From positions 74,238-138,237 of the forward strand of contig CAZAMP010000005.1 of assembly GCA_964486455.1 (NCBI GenBank): a DNA stretch of 64,000 bases, written 5' to 3'. Both the position numbers and the translations under genes were made by a program. Of this stretch, positions 51,716 through 60,822 are shown piece by piece. The stretch is from CAZAMP01 sp964486455 (GTDB taxonomy: Bacteria; Eisenbacteria; RBG-16-71-46; CAZAMP01). A model generated the notes under the pieces. The model worked only from the letters and a program-made list of their open reading frames with translations, was not told the DNA's origin and did not search any database. The stretch's first letter is position 1; each line of letters starts with the position of its first letter.

Positions 51716-53824
51716 ATGGTGAAGAGAACAATGGAGCCAGTACGAGTTTCATGTGAGCTTGGCGGGAAAGAGCTGAGCATCGAAACCGGCCGTATCGCGA
51801 GACAAGCCGGAGGCGCGGTGCTGGTGAGCCTCGGGGACACCGCCGTGCTCGTGACGGTCTGCGCGTCGAAGAAGGACCGTGATCAGGACTTTCTTCCTCT
51901 GTTTGTGGATTATCGAGAGAAGACCTATGCGGCGGGCAAGATCCCCGGTGGGTTCTTCAAGCGCGAGGGCCGTCCCACGGAGAAGGAGACGCTGTCGTCC
52001 CGCCTCGTGGACCGTGCGATCCGGCCGTTCTTCCACAAGAGCTTTCGCCGGGAGATCCAGATTCTCTGCAACGTGCTCTCCGCGGATCAGGAGAACGATT
52101 CCGACGTTCTGGCCCTCATCGGCGCGAGCGCGGCGCTCGCCATCTCGGAAGTCCCCTTTTCCGAGATCATTTCCTGCGTTCGAGTAGGGAAACGTGACGG
52201 TGAGTTCATCATCAACCCGACCTTTTCGGAGCTGGACTTCAGCACGATGGATTTCGTCATCGCGGGAACAGAAGACTCGGTCGTGATGGTCGAGGGCGGC
52301 GCGAACCAGGTCGACGAGTCCGAGGTGGTCGATGCCCTTACGTTCGCGGCGGAGCAGATCCGGGTGATCAACGAGATTCAGCGTGAGCTGCGCGATCGCG
52401 TCGGCAAGGTGAAGTTCGAATGGGCCCCGCAGGAGAAAGATTCGGCTCTGGTCCAGAGCGTTCACGACCGTGCGACGGACGGATTGCGACGCGCGAATGA
52501 ATGCGCCGACAAGGAGGAGCGGCAGAGCGCGATCGATGAGCTCAAGGCCGAAGTGCTTGCCGCGTTCGAGGAGTCGCATCCCGAATCCGAGGGCGAGATC
52601 CGGAGCATCTTCGGGGATCTCGAGAAGGAGCTCGTGCGGAGCATGGTTCTCGGTGAAAAGCGTCGTGTCGATGGACGCGGCTACACGGATGTCCGCCCGA
52701 TCTCGATCGAGGTCGGTGTCTTCCCGCGGACGCATGGATCCGCGCTCTTCACCCGCGGCCAGACTCAGGCATTGGCGGTCACGACGCTCGGTACGTCGAT
52801 GGACGAACAACGCGTGGAGATGCTCGAGGGACAGTCCTGGAAGACCTACATGCTTCACTATAACTTTCCACCGTTTTCCGTTGGCGAAGTGCGCATGATG
52901 CGAGGGCCCGGCCGCCGGGAGATCGGTCACGGCGCGCTGGCGGAGCGGTCCATCGCTCCCGTGATACCGGGCGACGACAAGTTCCCCTACACGATCCGGG
53001 TGGTGTCCGACATCATGGAATCGAACGGGTCATCGTCCATGGCGTCGGTCTGCGGGGGATCACTCTCGCTGATGGATGCGGGCGTGCCGATCGAGGCGCC
53101 GGTCGCCGGCATCGCGATGGGGATGATCAGTGACGGGTCGCGGACGGCGGTCCTCACGGACATCCTGGGCATGGAAGATCATCTAGGTGACATGGACTTC
53201 AAAGTCGCCGGCACGAGCGCCGGAATAACCGCCCTTCAGATGGACAACAAGATCGGTGGGCTCTCGCAGGAAGTGCTGGCCCAGGCCCTCGGGCAGGCGC
53301 GCGATGCGAGACTCCACATTCTCGAGAAGATGAGTGACGCGCTCGCGGCGCCGCGCCCGGAGATGTCCGAGTTCGCGCCGCGGATCACGCTGCTCCAGAT
53401 CGATCCGGACAAGATCCGCGACGTCATCGGTCCGGGCGGGAAGATGATCCGGAAGATCACGGAAGAGACCGGAGCGCAGATCGACATCGATGACACGGGC
53501 ACGGTGAAGATCGCCGCGCGCGATGCCGAGGCAAGTGCGCAGGCGGCTGAGGTCGTCCGCGCCATCACGGCTGACCCGGAGATCGGGCGCGCCTACAAGG
53601 GTGTCGTCAAGCGCGTGACCAGCTTCGGTGCCTTCGTGGAAATCCTGCCGGGTCGCGACGGGCTCGTCCACATCTCCGAGCTCGCGCCGTACCGGGTCGG
53701 GAAGGTGGAAGACGTCGTCAACGAGGGTGACGAGGTCGTCGTCAAATGTATCGGCGTCGACAACGAGGGCAAGATCCGGTTGAGCCGAAAGGCCATGCTG
53801 GAGGAGGCCGAGCAGCCCAAGTAG
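51716..53824 (+). CDS. pnp: Polyribonucleotide nucleotidyltransferase (PNPase)
   Basis: PNPase is the phosphorolytic 3' exoribonuclease of RNA decay. The 702-residue protein has two RNase PH domains (1-215 and about 300-545) around a helical domain, then KH (about 560-615, RDVIGPGGKMIRKITEETGAQIDI) and S1 (about 620-695, GVVKRVTSFGAFVEILPGRDGLVHISEL). Motifs KETLSSRLVDRAIRP and FSVGEVRMMRGPGRREIGHGALAERS are diagnostic. The start may be ATG 51716 or ATG 51731; ribosome-site spacing does not decide. Confidence 0.97.
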   Translation: MVKRTMEPVRVSCELGGKELSIETGRIARQAGGAVLVSLGDTAVLVTVCASKKDRDQDFLPLFVDYREKTYAAGKIPGGFFKREGRPTEKETLSSRLVDRAIRPFFHKSFRREIQILCNVLSADQENDSDVLALIGASAALAISEVPFSEIISCVRVGKRDGEFIINPTFSELDFSTMDFVIAGTEDSVVMVEGGANQVDESEVVDALTFAAEQIRVINEIQRELRDRVGKVKFEWAPQEKDSALVQSVHDRATDGLRRANECADKEERQSAIDELKAEVLAAFEESHPESEGEIRSIFGDLEKELVRSMVLGEKRRVDGRGYTDVRPISIEVGVFPRTHGSALFTRGQTQALAVTTLGTSMDEQRVEMLEGQSWKTYMLHYNFPPFSVGEVRMMRGPGRREIGHGALAERSIAPVIPGDDKFPYTIRVVSDIMESNGSSSMASVCGGSLSLMDAGVPIEAPVAGIAMGMISDGSRTAVLTDILGMEDHLGDMDFKVAGTSAGITALQMDNKIGGLSQEVLAQALGQARDARLHILEKMSDALAAPRPEMSEFAPRITLLQIDPDKIRDVIGPGGKMIRKITEETGAQIDIDDTGTVKIAARDAEASAQAAEVVRAITADPEIGRAYKGVVKRVTSFGAFVEILPGRDGLVHISELAPYRVGKVEDVVNEGDEVVVKCIGVDNEGKIRLSRKAMLEEAEQPK

Positions 53825-53879
53825 CCGCGGCCAATCGCCCGGCCCTGGAACCGGCGCTTGCCGGATCGAGTTGATACAG

Positions 53880-54323
53880 ATGACGGTCGATGAGATCGAG
53901 GTTCCGATTCGCGTCGTTCGTGACGGTGCCGTCACGCCCAAAGCAATGACGCAGGGATCCGCGGGAGTGGATCTCTCCGCCGCCGCCGACGCGACGTTGG
54001 AGCCGGGTGATGTCGCGCGAGTTCCAACGGGACTCGCCGTGGCCATTCCGGATGGGTTCGAGGGCCAGCTCAGGCCGCGAAGCGGTTTGGCGCTAAAGCA
54101 CGGGCTCGGGCTCTTGAACTCGCCGGGAACGATTGACTCCGACTACCGCGGCGAGCTGTGTGTGATCATGGTCAACTTGGGACGGGAGCGGTATCGGATC
54201 CGACGAGGGGATCGCATTGCCCAGATGGTCTTCCAGAGGGTCGTACGGCCCGTTTTCGTCGAGCAAACCAAGCTCCCCGAGACGAATCGGGGGGACGGTG
54301 GTTTCGGGCACACAGGTAGCTGA
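53880..54323 (+). CDS. dut: dUTP pyrophosphatase
   Basis: A 147-residue trimeric dUTPase that removes dUTP and supplies dUMP. All five motifs are present: GSAGVDLSA, LRPRSGLALKHG, LNSPGTIDSDYRGEL, RRGDRIAQMVFQ and RGDGGFGHTGS. ATG 53880 is preferred; an in-frame TTG nine bases upstream is possible. It lies 55 bases after pnp. Confidence 0.96.
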   Translation: MTVDEIEVPIRVVRDGAVTPKAMTQGSAGVDLSAAADATLEPGDVARVPTGLAVAIPDGFEGQLRPRSGLALKHGLGLLNSPGTIDSDYRGELCVIMVNLGRERYRIRRGDRIAQMVFQRVVRPVFVEQTKLPETNRGDGGFGHTGS

Positions 54324-54381
54324 CCGACCCCGGATGACCGGGCGCGGATCAGAAGTGCCGACCTGCGTGTCTTTCCCCGCG

Positions 54382-55266
54382 ATGTCGCAACGGATCGTGG
54401 CTTCACTCCTGGTGGCTTCCGCTATGCTTCTGTGTGCGATCTTGCCGGCCGCCCACGCCGAGTCCGACACTCCGGATACGCAGCGCGACGACCTGATCGA
54501 TTTCGGCCTGGATGCCGATGACGACCTGAGCATCATCGACTCGGCCGAGCGACGGGAATCGCGACTCGACCAGTTCACGGTGCGGGAGAACAGTGCGTTT
54601 TCGCCCGGTGAACGTCTGGTCTACAGTGTTCGCTACGGGTTCATCCAGGCGGGCGAAGCCGCGCTCGAAGTACGCCGGGAGGCTATGGTTGCCGGGAGGC
54701 CGTGCTATCAGATCGTCGGTACGGCCAAGTCGAGTGATTTCTTCTCATCCATCTTTCGCGTGAACGACCGCGTCGAGAGCTATCTGGACACGCTCTACCT
54801 CATTCCATGGCGCTTCGAGAAGGAGCTCAACGAGGGGAAATTCCATGCGTCCGAGCACGTGGAGATGGATCAGATCAATCGCGTAGCGACGTACCTGGAC
54901 GGGCGCACCTTCGAGATGGTGCCGGAGGCCCAGGACATGATCTCGGCGATCTATCATCTGCGCACCCTAGATCTGGACCCCGGGGACGTGGTCGTCGTGA
55001 AGACGCATGCCGATCGGCAGAACGTCGACATCGAAATCCACATCGGGGAGCGGAAGCGGGTGAAGACGTCTGCCGGAGAGTTCGATTGTCTCGAGGCGCA
55101 GCCGTTTCTTCTTCTGGATACGGGTCTTTACGATCATAAGAAGGGCAAGTTGCTCATGTATCTCACGGATGACGAACGAAGACTCCCCGTCATGTTCAAG
55201 ATCAAGGTGTTCTTCGGGTCGATCGTGATGAGCCTGTCGGAGCTGTCGCTTGCGGAGGACTCGTGA
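54382..55266 (+). CDS. Secreted DUF3108-family protein
   Basis: A 294-residue exported protein with signal peptide MSQRIVASLLVASAMLLCAI...AHA (1-26), an acidic stretch (27-60) and a beta-rich DUF3108-like domain from about 75 (FSPGERLVYSVRYGFIQAGEAALEV, YQIVGTAKSSDFFSSIFRVNDRVESYLD). The family is periplasmic and of unknown function. The start is chosen from the signal peptide; no good ribosome site is seen. Its stop overlaps the next gene. Confidence 0.75.
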   Translation: MSQRIVASLLVASAMLLCAILPAAHAESDTPDTQRDDLIDFGLDADDDLSIIDSAERRESRLDQFTVRENSAFSPGERLVYSVRYGFIQAGEAALEVRREAMVAGRPCYQIVGTAKSSDFFSSIFRVNDRVESYLDTLYLIPWRFEKELNEGKFHASEHVEMDQINRVATYLDGRTFEMVPEAQDMISAIYHLRTLDLDPGDVVVVKTHADRQNVDIEIHIGERKRVKTSAGEFDCLEAQPFLLLDTGLYDHKKGKLLMYLTDDERRLPVMFKIKVFFGSIVMSLSELSLAEDS

Positions 55267-56207
55267 TGGGGCGCTATCCCGAGTTGGACCCGTCCGAAGT
55301 CCGGCCGATCGCGTTGAGCGAACGGGAGAGCCTCGTCTCGGTCGACTCGTTCGTCGACGCCGACGGGGACGACGCCGAGGATCCGCTGGCGCACTTTCCG
55401 TCGATTCTAGCGGGGGAGACGTTGCGTCTGTTGGCGGACCGCGTTGCGAAGGCGGCCCGATCACGGCGACCCGTCGTGGTCATGATGGGTGGGCACGTCA
55501 TCAAGACGGGGGTGAGCCCCTATCTCGTCCGGCTCGCGGAAGCGGGTGTAATCACGGCATTCGCCGGTAATGGGTCGGTGGCCGTTCACGATACGGAAAT
55601 CGCCCTGATCGGGCGCACGTCCGAGCCGGTTGCCGACACTCTCCCCAAAGGTCGGTTCGGGATGGCCCGCGAGACGGCCGAATTCGTCAACGGGGCCGCC
55701 GCCGAGGCCGCCGATCGGCAGGAAGGGTTCGGGGAAGCGCTGGGAAGGGAGCTACTCGAGGTCCGGCCGCCGCATGTCGACAGGAGTCTCGTTGCCGCGG
55801 CGTGCCGTCTGCACATACCGTTCACGCTACATGTCGCGATCGGAGCCGATGTGGTTCATCAGCACCCGTCATGCGACGGTGCCGCGCTGGGCGAGGCCAC
55901 ACTCCGAGACTTCAGAATCCTCGCGGCCGTCCTTGGCGCGATCGAGGGGGGAGTCGTGCTCAATCTGGGCTCCGCCGTCATGATGCCGGAGGTCTTCGTC
56001 AAGGCTCTGAATCTCGCGCGCAACCTGGGTCATGCCGCGGGGGCGTTCGCTACGGCTAATCTGGACTTCATCCAGCACTATCGCCCCAGGGAAAACGTGC
56101 TCTCCCGCCCGACGGTCGGCGGTGGCGAATCCTTCGCGCTGACCGGCCACCACGAACACCTGATCCCACTGCTAGCGAGGGCCGTCCTCCAAAGGCTTGG
56201 AACCTAA
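55266..56207 (+). CDS. Deoxyhypusine-synthase-like protein of unknown function
   Basis: A 313-residue soluble protein. RRPVVVMMGGHVIKTGVSPYLVRLAEAGVITAFAGNGSVAVHDTEIAL, GRFGMARETAEFVN, IPFTLHVAIGADVVHQHPSCDGAALGEATLRDFR, GGVVLNLGSAVMMPEVFVKALNLARN and FIQHYRPRENV resemble the NAD-binding deoxyhypusine-synthase fold found in uncharacterised bacterial proteins. I see no equivalent of the deoxyhypusine synthase active Lys motif, and bacteria lack eIF5A, so the substrate is unknown. ATG 55266 (or GTG 55263) overlaps the DUF3108 stop. Confidence 0.55.
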   Translation: MGRYPELDPSEVRPIALSERESLVSVDSFVDADGDDAEDPLAHFPSILAGETLRLLADRVAKAARSRRPVVVMMGGHVIKTGVSPYLVRLAEAGVITAFAGNGSVAVHDTEIALIGRTSEPVADTLPKGRFGMARETAEFVNGAAAEAADRQEGFGEALGRELLEVRPPHVDRSLVAAACRLHIPFTLHVAIGADVVHQHPSCDGAALGEATLRDFRILAAVLGAIEGGVVLNLGSAVMMPEVFVKALNLARNLGHAAGAFATANLDFIQHYRPRENVLSRPTVGGGESFALTGHHEHLIPLLARAVLQRLGT

Positions 56208-56296
56208 CGGCCGTCTGATCGGTTTTGTCTCAAGAAGTGCCTGTCATTTCCGAAGTTAGGTGAGAATCGGCCGAGATCTGCCACGGCGGGGGGCGT

Positions 56297-56325
56297 TTGA
56301 CTCACCCCAACGCCGATGATAGCAT
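56297..56325 (+). promoter_or_regulatory. Promoter for the exopolysaccharide locus
   Basis: TTGACT (56297-56302), 17-base spacer, TAGCAT (56320-56325) preceded by TGA. Predicted start near 56332, leader of about 75 bases with two copies of GTGGCA. No other promoter was seen from here to the end of the window. Confidence 0.6.
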
Positions 56326-56405
56326 TCTGGCCCGCCGGAGGCCTGGACATCCCTTTGGTGGCACTTGTCCGGTGGCAATTGGATGCATGATTGGGTGACA
56401 GTACG

Positions 56406-57173
56406 ATGCGTCTGTACGGAATAGGCCTCTGCGTATGTCTGTTGCTCCTAGCAGGTTGCGGTGGACCCAAACCCGCGAATCCAGATCCGGGCGGGTCGCT
56501 CCTGCGGGTCCAACCGTCTGAGGCAGCCACAACGTCCGCAAGCGCCCGAGAATACCAGCTCAAGTCGGGTGATCGACTCGCGGTCGACGTCCTCACTGAT
56601 CCGGCCCTGAATTCCGTGGTGGAGATCCAGATGGATGGCCAGGTCTCCGTACCGTGGGTGGGGACGATCAAGGGATCTGGACGTACGCTCGATAATCTCA
56701 AGGCCGAGATCGCCGACTCGCTCGGAATACTGCTGCGGCACCCCATGGTTGCCGTAAGCATTCGTGCGTTCGGTCCGTCTCGGGTGTATGTGACGGGAGA
56801 GGTGAACGTTCCGGGTGCCTATCCGATCGAGGCCGGACAGACGGTTCTCGGCGCGATCGCGGCGGCCGGAGGCCTTTTGGTGACCGCCAACACCCAGGAG
56901 GTGCTTCTTCTGCGCCGAACCGGGGAGGCGCAGGCGTCCGTCTACAGCGTCAACGTTCAGCGAGTGCTGAAAGGATCGGAGAAGTTTGCGGATCCCGTGA
57001 TCCAGCATCAGGACATCGTCCACGTACCTCGCACGCTGATCGCGGATGTCAACATTTTCATATCGCAGTTCTTTAACAAGACTCGGCCGGTGCTCGACTT
57101 CTACCTGGAAGGGTGGGAGGCGTTTCACGTCGAGGAGCTGAGAATAGCCGGGTCTTCGCGTTTCATCAGGTAG
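56406..57173 (+). CDS. Wza/KpsD-type polysaccharide export lipoprotein
   Basis: A 255-residue lipoprotein (lipobox LLAGC, Cys18) with a poly_export domain (REYQLKSGDRLAVDVLTDPALNSVVEIQMDGQVSVPWVGTIK) and one SLBB-type domain (VYVTGEVNVPGAYPIEAGQTVLGAIAAAGG). It should form the outer-membrane exit for an exopolysaccharide. It is smaller than Wza (about 380), having fewer SLBB repeats. ATG 56406 is chosen so the signal is short. The chain-length gene follows four bases later. Confidence 0.88.
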   Translation: MRLYGIGLCVCLLLLAGCGGPKPANPDPGGSLLRVQPSEAATTSASAREYQLKSGDRLAVDVLTDPALNSVVEIQMDGQVSVPWVGTIKGSGRTLDNLKAEIADSLGILLRHPMVAVSIRAFGPSRVYVTGEVNVPGAYPIEAGQTVLGAIAAAGGLLVTANTQEVLLLRRTGEAQASVYSVNVQRVLKGSEKFADPVIQHQDIVHVPRTLIADVNIFISQFFNKTRPVLDFYLEGWEAFHVEELRIAGSSRFIR

Positions 57174-57177
57174 CCAT

Positions 57178-58548
57178 ATGACCACTCGAGAAACAGAACA
57201 GCGGACAGCGGGCGCCGGAGATTTCCTGGCGGTCCTGGCCCGCCGGCGACTCATCTGGATCCCGGTGTTTCTCGTCGTGCTGGTCATCAGCCTCGTCACG
57301 TACTTCATGAGCCCCGTTCGCTATGCGTCGGCGACCCGCATTCTCGTGAGCCGGGGTGAGCGCGAGAGCAGCCTGAATCCACGGGTCCACTTCCTGAAGT
57401 GGGAAGAGGAGTTGGCGTCGGAGGTGGAGACCGTCCACAGCCAACCGGTCCGTGAAATCGCGGAACGCAAGCTCGAGAAGGCCGGGCTGCGCGCAGACGA
57501 TGGTGAGCCGATCACCCTGGAGCATGGTTGGATCTCCGCGGCCCCCATCCGCGGATCGAACGTGCTCGAAATCGAGTACCGGACGGCTGACGCGGATCTG
57601 TCGGTGCATTGCGTGACCGCGATCACGGAAGCCTACATGGAGTATCGGAGGGCCACGCGGCGGACTCCGGAGATCAGCGAGTTCTTCAGTCGTGAGATCG
57701 GTCGTGTCACACAGACGCTGCAGGATCTGCGCGAAGAGAAGCGGCGCATTCTCGAGTCGGCCGGGGTCGCGAACCTGGGAGAGCAGCGTCTGGAGACGAT
57801 GAAGGTCCTCAGCGAGCTCAAGGTCTCGCTGGTGCGGGTTCGCGAGCAGTTGACCTATGCGCAGGCGCGCCTGGAAGCGCTGCGGAGCTTCCGTTCGTCC
57901 GATCTCGCCAACATCGATTTCATTCCGATCTTCGTCGGTGACGAGCTTCGTGATGACGGTGGCCTGCGGAACTTCGTCGTGAAGCTGAGTGAGCTGCAGG
58001 CAAAGGAAACCGAACTCGCCAGCCGCTATACCGAGACGCATCCTGTATTGATCGAGATCCGCGAGCAGATCGAGGGTCAGCGACAGCTGATCACGCAAGC
58101 CGCGGACCATTATGAGGGCATCCTGAATGCCAAGCTCGAAACCTGGAGGGCGCGCGAGCGACATTACAGGCGCGAGGTGGATAAGCTCGAGTGGGAACTT
58201 CGGGAGTTCCCCGGGTATGAGTACGATCTCGAGCGCGTCGGCCTGGAGATCGCCACGCTCCAGGACGACTATCGTCGACTCATCAACGAGTCGACGTCCG
58301 CTGGCATTCAGAACGCCTCGGCTCCGAGCTGGACGGTTCGTCTCTATGCGGCGGCATCGGAGCCACGGCGCATTCAGAGCGGTGACATCATTCGAACGCT
58401 CGTGGTTCCGGCGCTCGCGTTGCTCATCGCCATGGGGCTGGCGTTCGCGATCGACGGGCTCGATCCATCAGTCAAGACGCCGAGTGAAGCAGAGGCCATA
58501 TTCGGCGCTCCGGTCCTAGCGACCGTGCAGAACGTGGGGAAAAAGTAG
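57178..58548 (+). CDS. Chain-length determinant (Wzz/GumC family)
   Basis: A 456-residue inner-membrane protein with transmembrane helices near residues 30-50 and 412-430, a Wzz domain after the first helix, and a long periplasmic coiled-coil (about 160-385). It should set polysaccharide chain length and partner the BY-kinase-like protein encoded downstream. The kinase domain found fused in some homologues is absent. The segment resembles those in XrtA/exosortase-linked loci (inference). Confidence 0.88.
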   Translation: MTTRETEQRTAGAGDFLAVLARRRLIWIPVFLVVLVISLVTYFMSPVRYASATRILVSRGERESSLNPRVHFLKWEEELASEVETVHSQPVREIAERKLEKAGLRADDGEPITLEHGWISAAPIRGSNVLEIEYRTADADLSVHCVTAITEAYMEYRRATRRTPEISEFFSREIGRVTQTLQDLREEKRRILESAGVANLGEQRLETMKVLSELKVSLVRVREQLTYAQARLEALRSFRSSDLANIDFIPIFVGDELRDDGGLRNFVVKLSELQAKETELASRYTETHPVLIEIREQIEGQRQLITQAADHYEGILNAKLETWRARERHYRREVDKLEWELREFPGYEYDLERVGLEIATLQDDYRRLINESTSAGIQNASAPSWTVRLYAAASEPRRIQSGDIIRTLVVPALALLIAMGLAFAIDGLDPSVKTPSEAEAIFGAPVLATVQNVGKK

Positions 58549-58566
58549 AGGGAGCCAAGTCGGCCG

Positions 58567-59424
58567 ATGTATCAGGAGTACTACGGGTTCACCGAGCACC
58601 CGTTCAACGTAACGCCGGATCCGAAGTTCTTCTATGAGAGCCAGGATCATCGGGATGCTCTCGCGTACCTCCAGTACGGTGTTCAGGAGCGCAAGGGAAT
58701 CCTCGTCCTGAGCGGTGAAGTCGGGGTCGGCAAGACGATCGTCGTTCGCTCCTTCCTCCGTCAGATGTCCGATCAAGTGGAAACCGCCCTTCTCCTTTCT
58801 TCGACGCTTCCGTTCACCGAGCTACTCATGATGATTCTCGAGGACCTGGGCTTGGAGGCGCGTGGCAAGAGCAAGGGCGAGTTGCTGATGGACCTCAACG
58901 CGTACCTTCTCAAGGCCGGGGAGGTTGGACACGACGTCATCGTCGTGGTTGACGAGGCTCAGAACCTCGAGCCGGGCGTGCTCGAAGAGCTGAGACAGCT
59001 GTCGAATCTCGAGACGGATGACGAGAAGCTCCTGACGATCGTACTCGTCGGACAACCAGAGCTTGAGATCATGTTGGCCGCGCACGAGCTGCGTCAGCTG
59101 CGCCAACGAATTCCCGGGATCTGTACGATAGGTCGCTTGACGACAGTAGAGCAGCGCGCCTACGTGCGGCATCGACTGCAGGTCGTGACACCGGACCAGA
59201 CCCGGGCGGCCTTTAGTGACGGAGCCATGGAATGGGTGGATCGCTTCGCGGGAGGTATCCCTCGTCTGGTCAATATCGTCTGCGACCGGGCACTGCTGCT
59301 CGGCTATGTGGAAGACCGACCGATCATCGGTCGCGATCTACTTCGAATGGCGATCGATGATCTCGAAGGAAACGGCGCTGAACCGAAACCGCGTGTTCTC
59401 ATCCCGGCGCAGCAGACTTCGTAA
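58567..59424 (+). CDS. ExeA/XrtA-associated-type AAA ATPase
   Basis: A 285-residue P-loop ATPase starting MYQEYYGFTEHPFNVTPDPKFFY, the classic ExeA-like start. Walker A is GEVGVGKT (50-57), Walker B VVVDEAQNL (126-134), and sensor-like segment LVGQPEL (160-166). Such ATPases sit beside chain-length and tyrosine-kinase genes in exopolysaccharide/exosortase loci; their exact step is unclear. It is followed by a damaged second copy. Confidence 0.88.
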   Translation: MYQEYYGFTEHPFNVTPDPKFFYESQDHRDALAYLQYGVQERKGILVLSGEVGVGKTIVVRSFLRQMSDQVETALLLSSTLPFTELLMMILEDLGLEARGKSKGELLMDLNAYLLKAGEVGHDVIVVVDEAQNLEPGVLEELRQLSNLETDDEKLLTIVLVGQPELEIMLAAHELRQLRQRIPGICTIGRLTTVEQRAYVRHRLQVVTPDQTRAAFSDGAMEWVDRFAGGIPRLVNIVCDRALLLGYVEDRPIIGRDLLRMAIDDLEGNGAEPKPRVLIPAQQTS

Positions 59425-59455
59425 ACAGGAGGTCGGGGGCAAGCGATAGGCGGAC

Positions 59456-59939
59456 ATGATCTCTGTATCCTGCTTGGATGATTTCGGGATCCGGGCTCGC
59501 GGCAAGACCAAGGGCGAATTGTTGATGGATCTGAACACGCGTTTGCTGGAGGCGGCATCGCTGGACCGCGACGTCGTCGTCGTGCTCGATGAGGCGCAGA
59601 ATCTGACGCACTCCGCCATGGAGGAGATCCGGGATCTGCACGATCCGACCCCTTGGACCGCAGGACGTGGATGCCTATATCGACCACCGGCTTCGGGTCG
59701 CGAGTGGCCCGCAGCGGGGGGGGCGATTCACGGATCAGGCGCTGGCGTGCGTCGAGAAGCACTCCGGTGGAATACCTCGGGTTATCAACATCATTTGTGA
59801 CAGGGCCCTTCTACTCGGCTATGTTGCTGAGCAAAATGTCGTCGACGAATCGATCGTCGTCGAGGCCGTCCGAAAGCTCGGACGCAGTCGAGCAGTGGGG
59901 GATACGGACTCGTTGGCGGAAGCGGGGTGGCGAGCGTGA
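59456..59939 (+). pseudogene. Broken second copy of the ExeA-type ATPase
   Basis: The first frame (from 59456) aligns with residues about 92-145 of the preceding ATPase (GIRARGKTKGELLMDLNTRLLE..., VVVLDEAQNL). At about 59643 homology continues in another frame (PLGPQDVDAYIDHRLRVAS..., KHSGGIPRVINIICDRALLLGYV) to a stop at 59937-59939. Walker A and about 90 N-terminal residues are missing, as are about 42 residues equivalent to 146-187. A leftover AGGAGGT at about 59427 points to decay of a once separate gene. Assembly collapse of two near-identical genes is the alternative. Confidence 0.8.
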
Positions 59940-60751
59940 GCAAGATCTACGATGCGCTCCGAAAGAGCCAGGAAGAACGCCGGCGGGGACCGACGCCCGA
60001 CGGCGAGGACACGAACGTCCGCGATGACGTGGCTGATGTCGCGCCCCCGCCTCCGGATGAGGAGCCTCCGCCTACCGCCCGCGACCGGGAGGATGACGGA
60101 AACATTATCGAGCTTCCCGCTCTCGATGGGTTCTCGCGTGGCTTCTGGAACTCAGTGCACCGTGTGACCGCATCGATCGAGGGGGCGGCGTCGGGGGAGG
60201 CGGTCAGCACGATCTTTGTCGGTGCCGAATCCGGCGTCGGAACGACGACGTTGGCGCTCGCGACCTCCCATCAGCTCACGAGAGACCCGGGTGTCGACGT
60301 GCTGTTGGTTGACGCACACGCCAGAGAAGATACCGAGCCTGTTCTTCCGACGCGTCAGAGCGGATTCATCCAGCTTCTCCTCGGCGAGGTTCGATTGGCG
60401 GAGTCGATCGTTCAGACGACACGAAGCGGCCTGAGCTATCTGCCGCGCGGCACGGGAAGCTACCACGGGCCGAAGCTGTTCGACAGAATCGCGCCTCTCA
60501 TGAAGAACCTGAGTTCAGGTTACGATTATCTAGTCCTCGATTCCGCCCCAGTCGTTATCGCCCCGGAGACGGCGAAGCTGGCGGCGCTATGCAGTGCGGC
60601 CGTCGTCGTGCTGGCCTCCGAACGAACGCCCAAGGCCGGTGCCATGCGGACGAAGCAGATCCTGGATGAACACAAGGTTCGCATACTTGGCAGCGTAATC
60701 AATCGTGCCAGAAGGACGTCACTTCTGGGTCATGGATCAACCGACCATTAA
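59936..60751 (+). CDS. BY-kinase-like (CpsD/Wzc C-domain) protein lacking Walker A Lys
   Basis: A 271-residue protein with the MSKIYDALRKSQEER start typical of exopolysaccharide-locus tyrosine kinases, a Pro/Asp-rich linker (17-55), then a MinD-like domain: AESGVGTTTLALA (97-109) in place of Walker A, VLLVDAHAR (122-130) as Walker A-prime, and YLVLDSAPVVIAPETAKLA as Walker B. The invariant Lys of GxGKS/T is Thr103, and no C-terminal Tyr cluster exists, so kinase activity is doubtful. GTG 59936 overlaps the pseudogene stop; GTG 59927 is an alternative. It likely regulates or scaffolds the chain-length protein. Confidence 0.75.
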   Translation: MSKIYDALRKSQEERRRGPTPDGEDTNVRDDVADVAPPPPDEEPPPTARDREDDGNIIELPALDGFSRGFWNSVHRVTASIEGAASGEAVSTIFVGAESGVGTTTLALATSHQLTRDPGVDVLLVDAHAREDTEPVLPTRQSGFIQLLLGEVRLAESIVQTTRSGLSYLPRGTGSYHGPKLFDRIAPLMKNLSSGYDYLVLDSAPVVIAPETAKLAALCSAAVVVLASERTPKAGAMRTKQILDEHKVRILGSVINRARRTSLLGHGSTDH

Positions 60752-60822
60752 GGGACGCTGGGCCGCGCTCGGTCACGTGTGCTCGGTCGACGGCCCGTGG
60801 GTCCTTAAGGCAAAGGCATCGC

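Noticed and set aside
60699..60725. Inverted repeat CCAGAAG/CTTCTGG near the end of the BY-kinase-like gene as a terminator
   Set aside because: It lies inside the coding sequence and is not followed by a T run.
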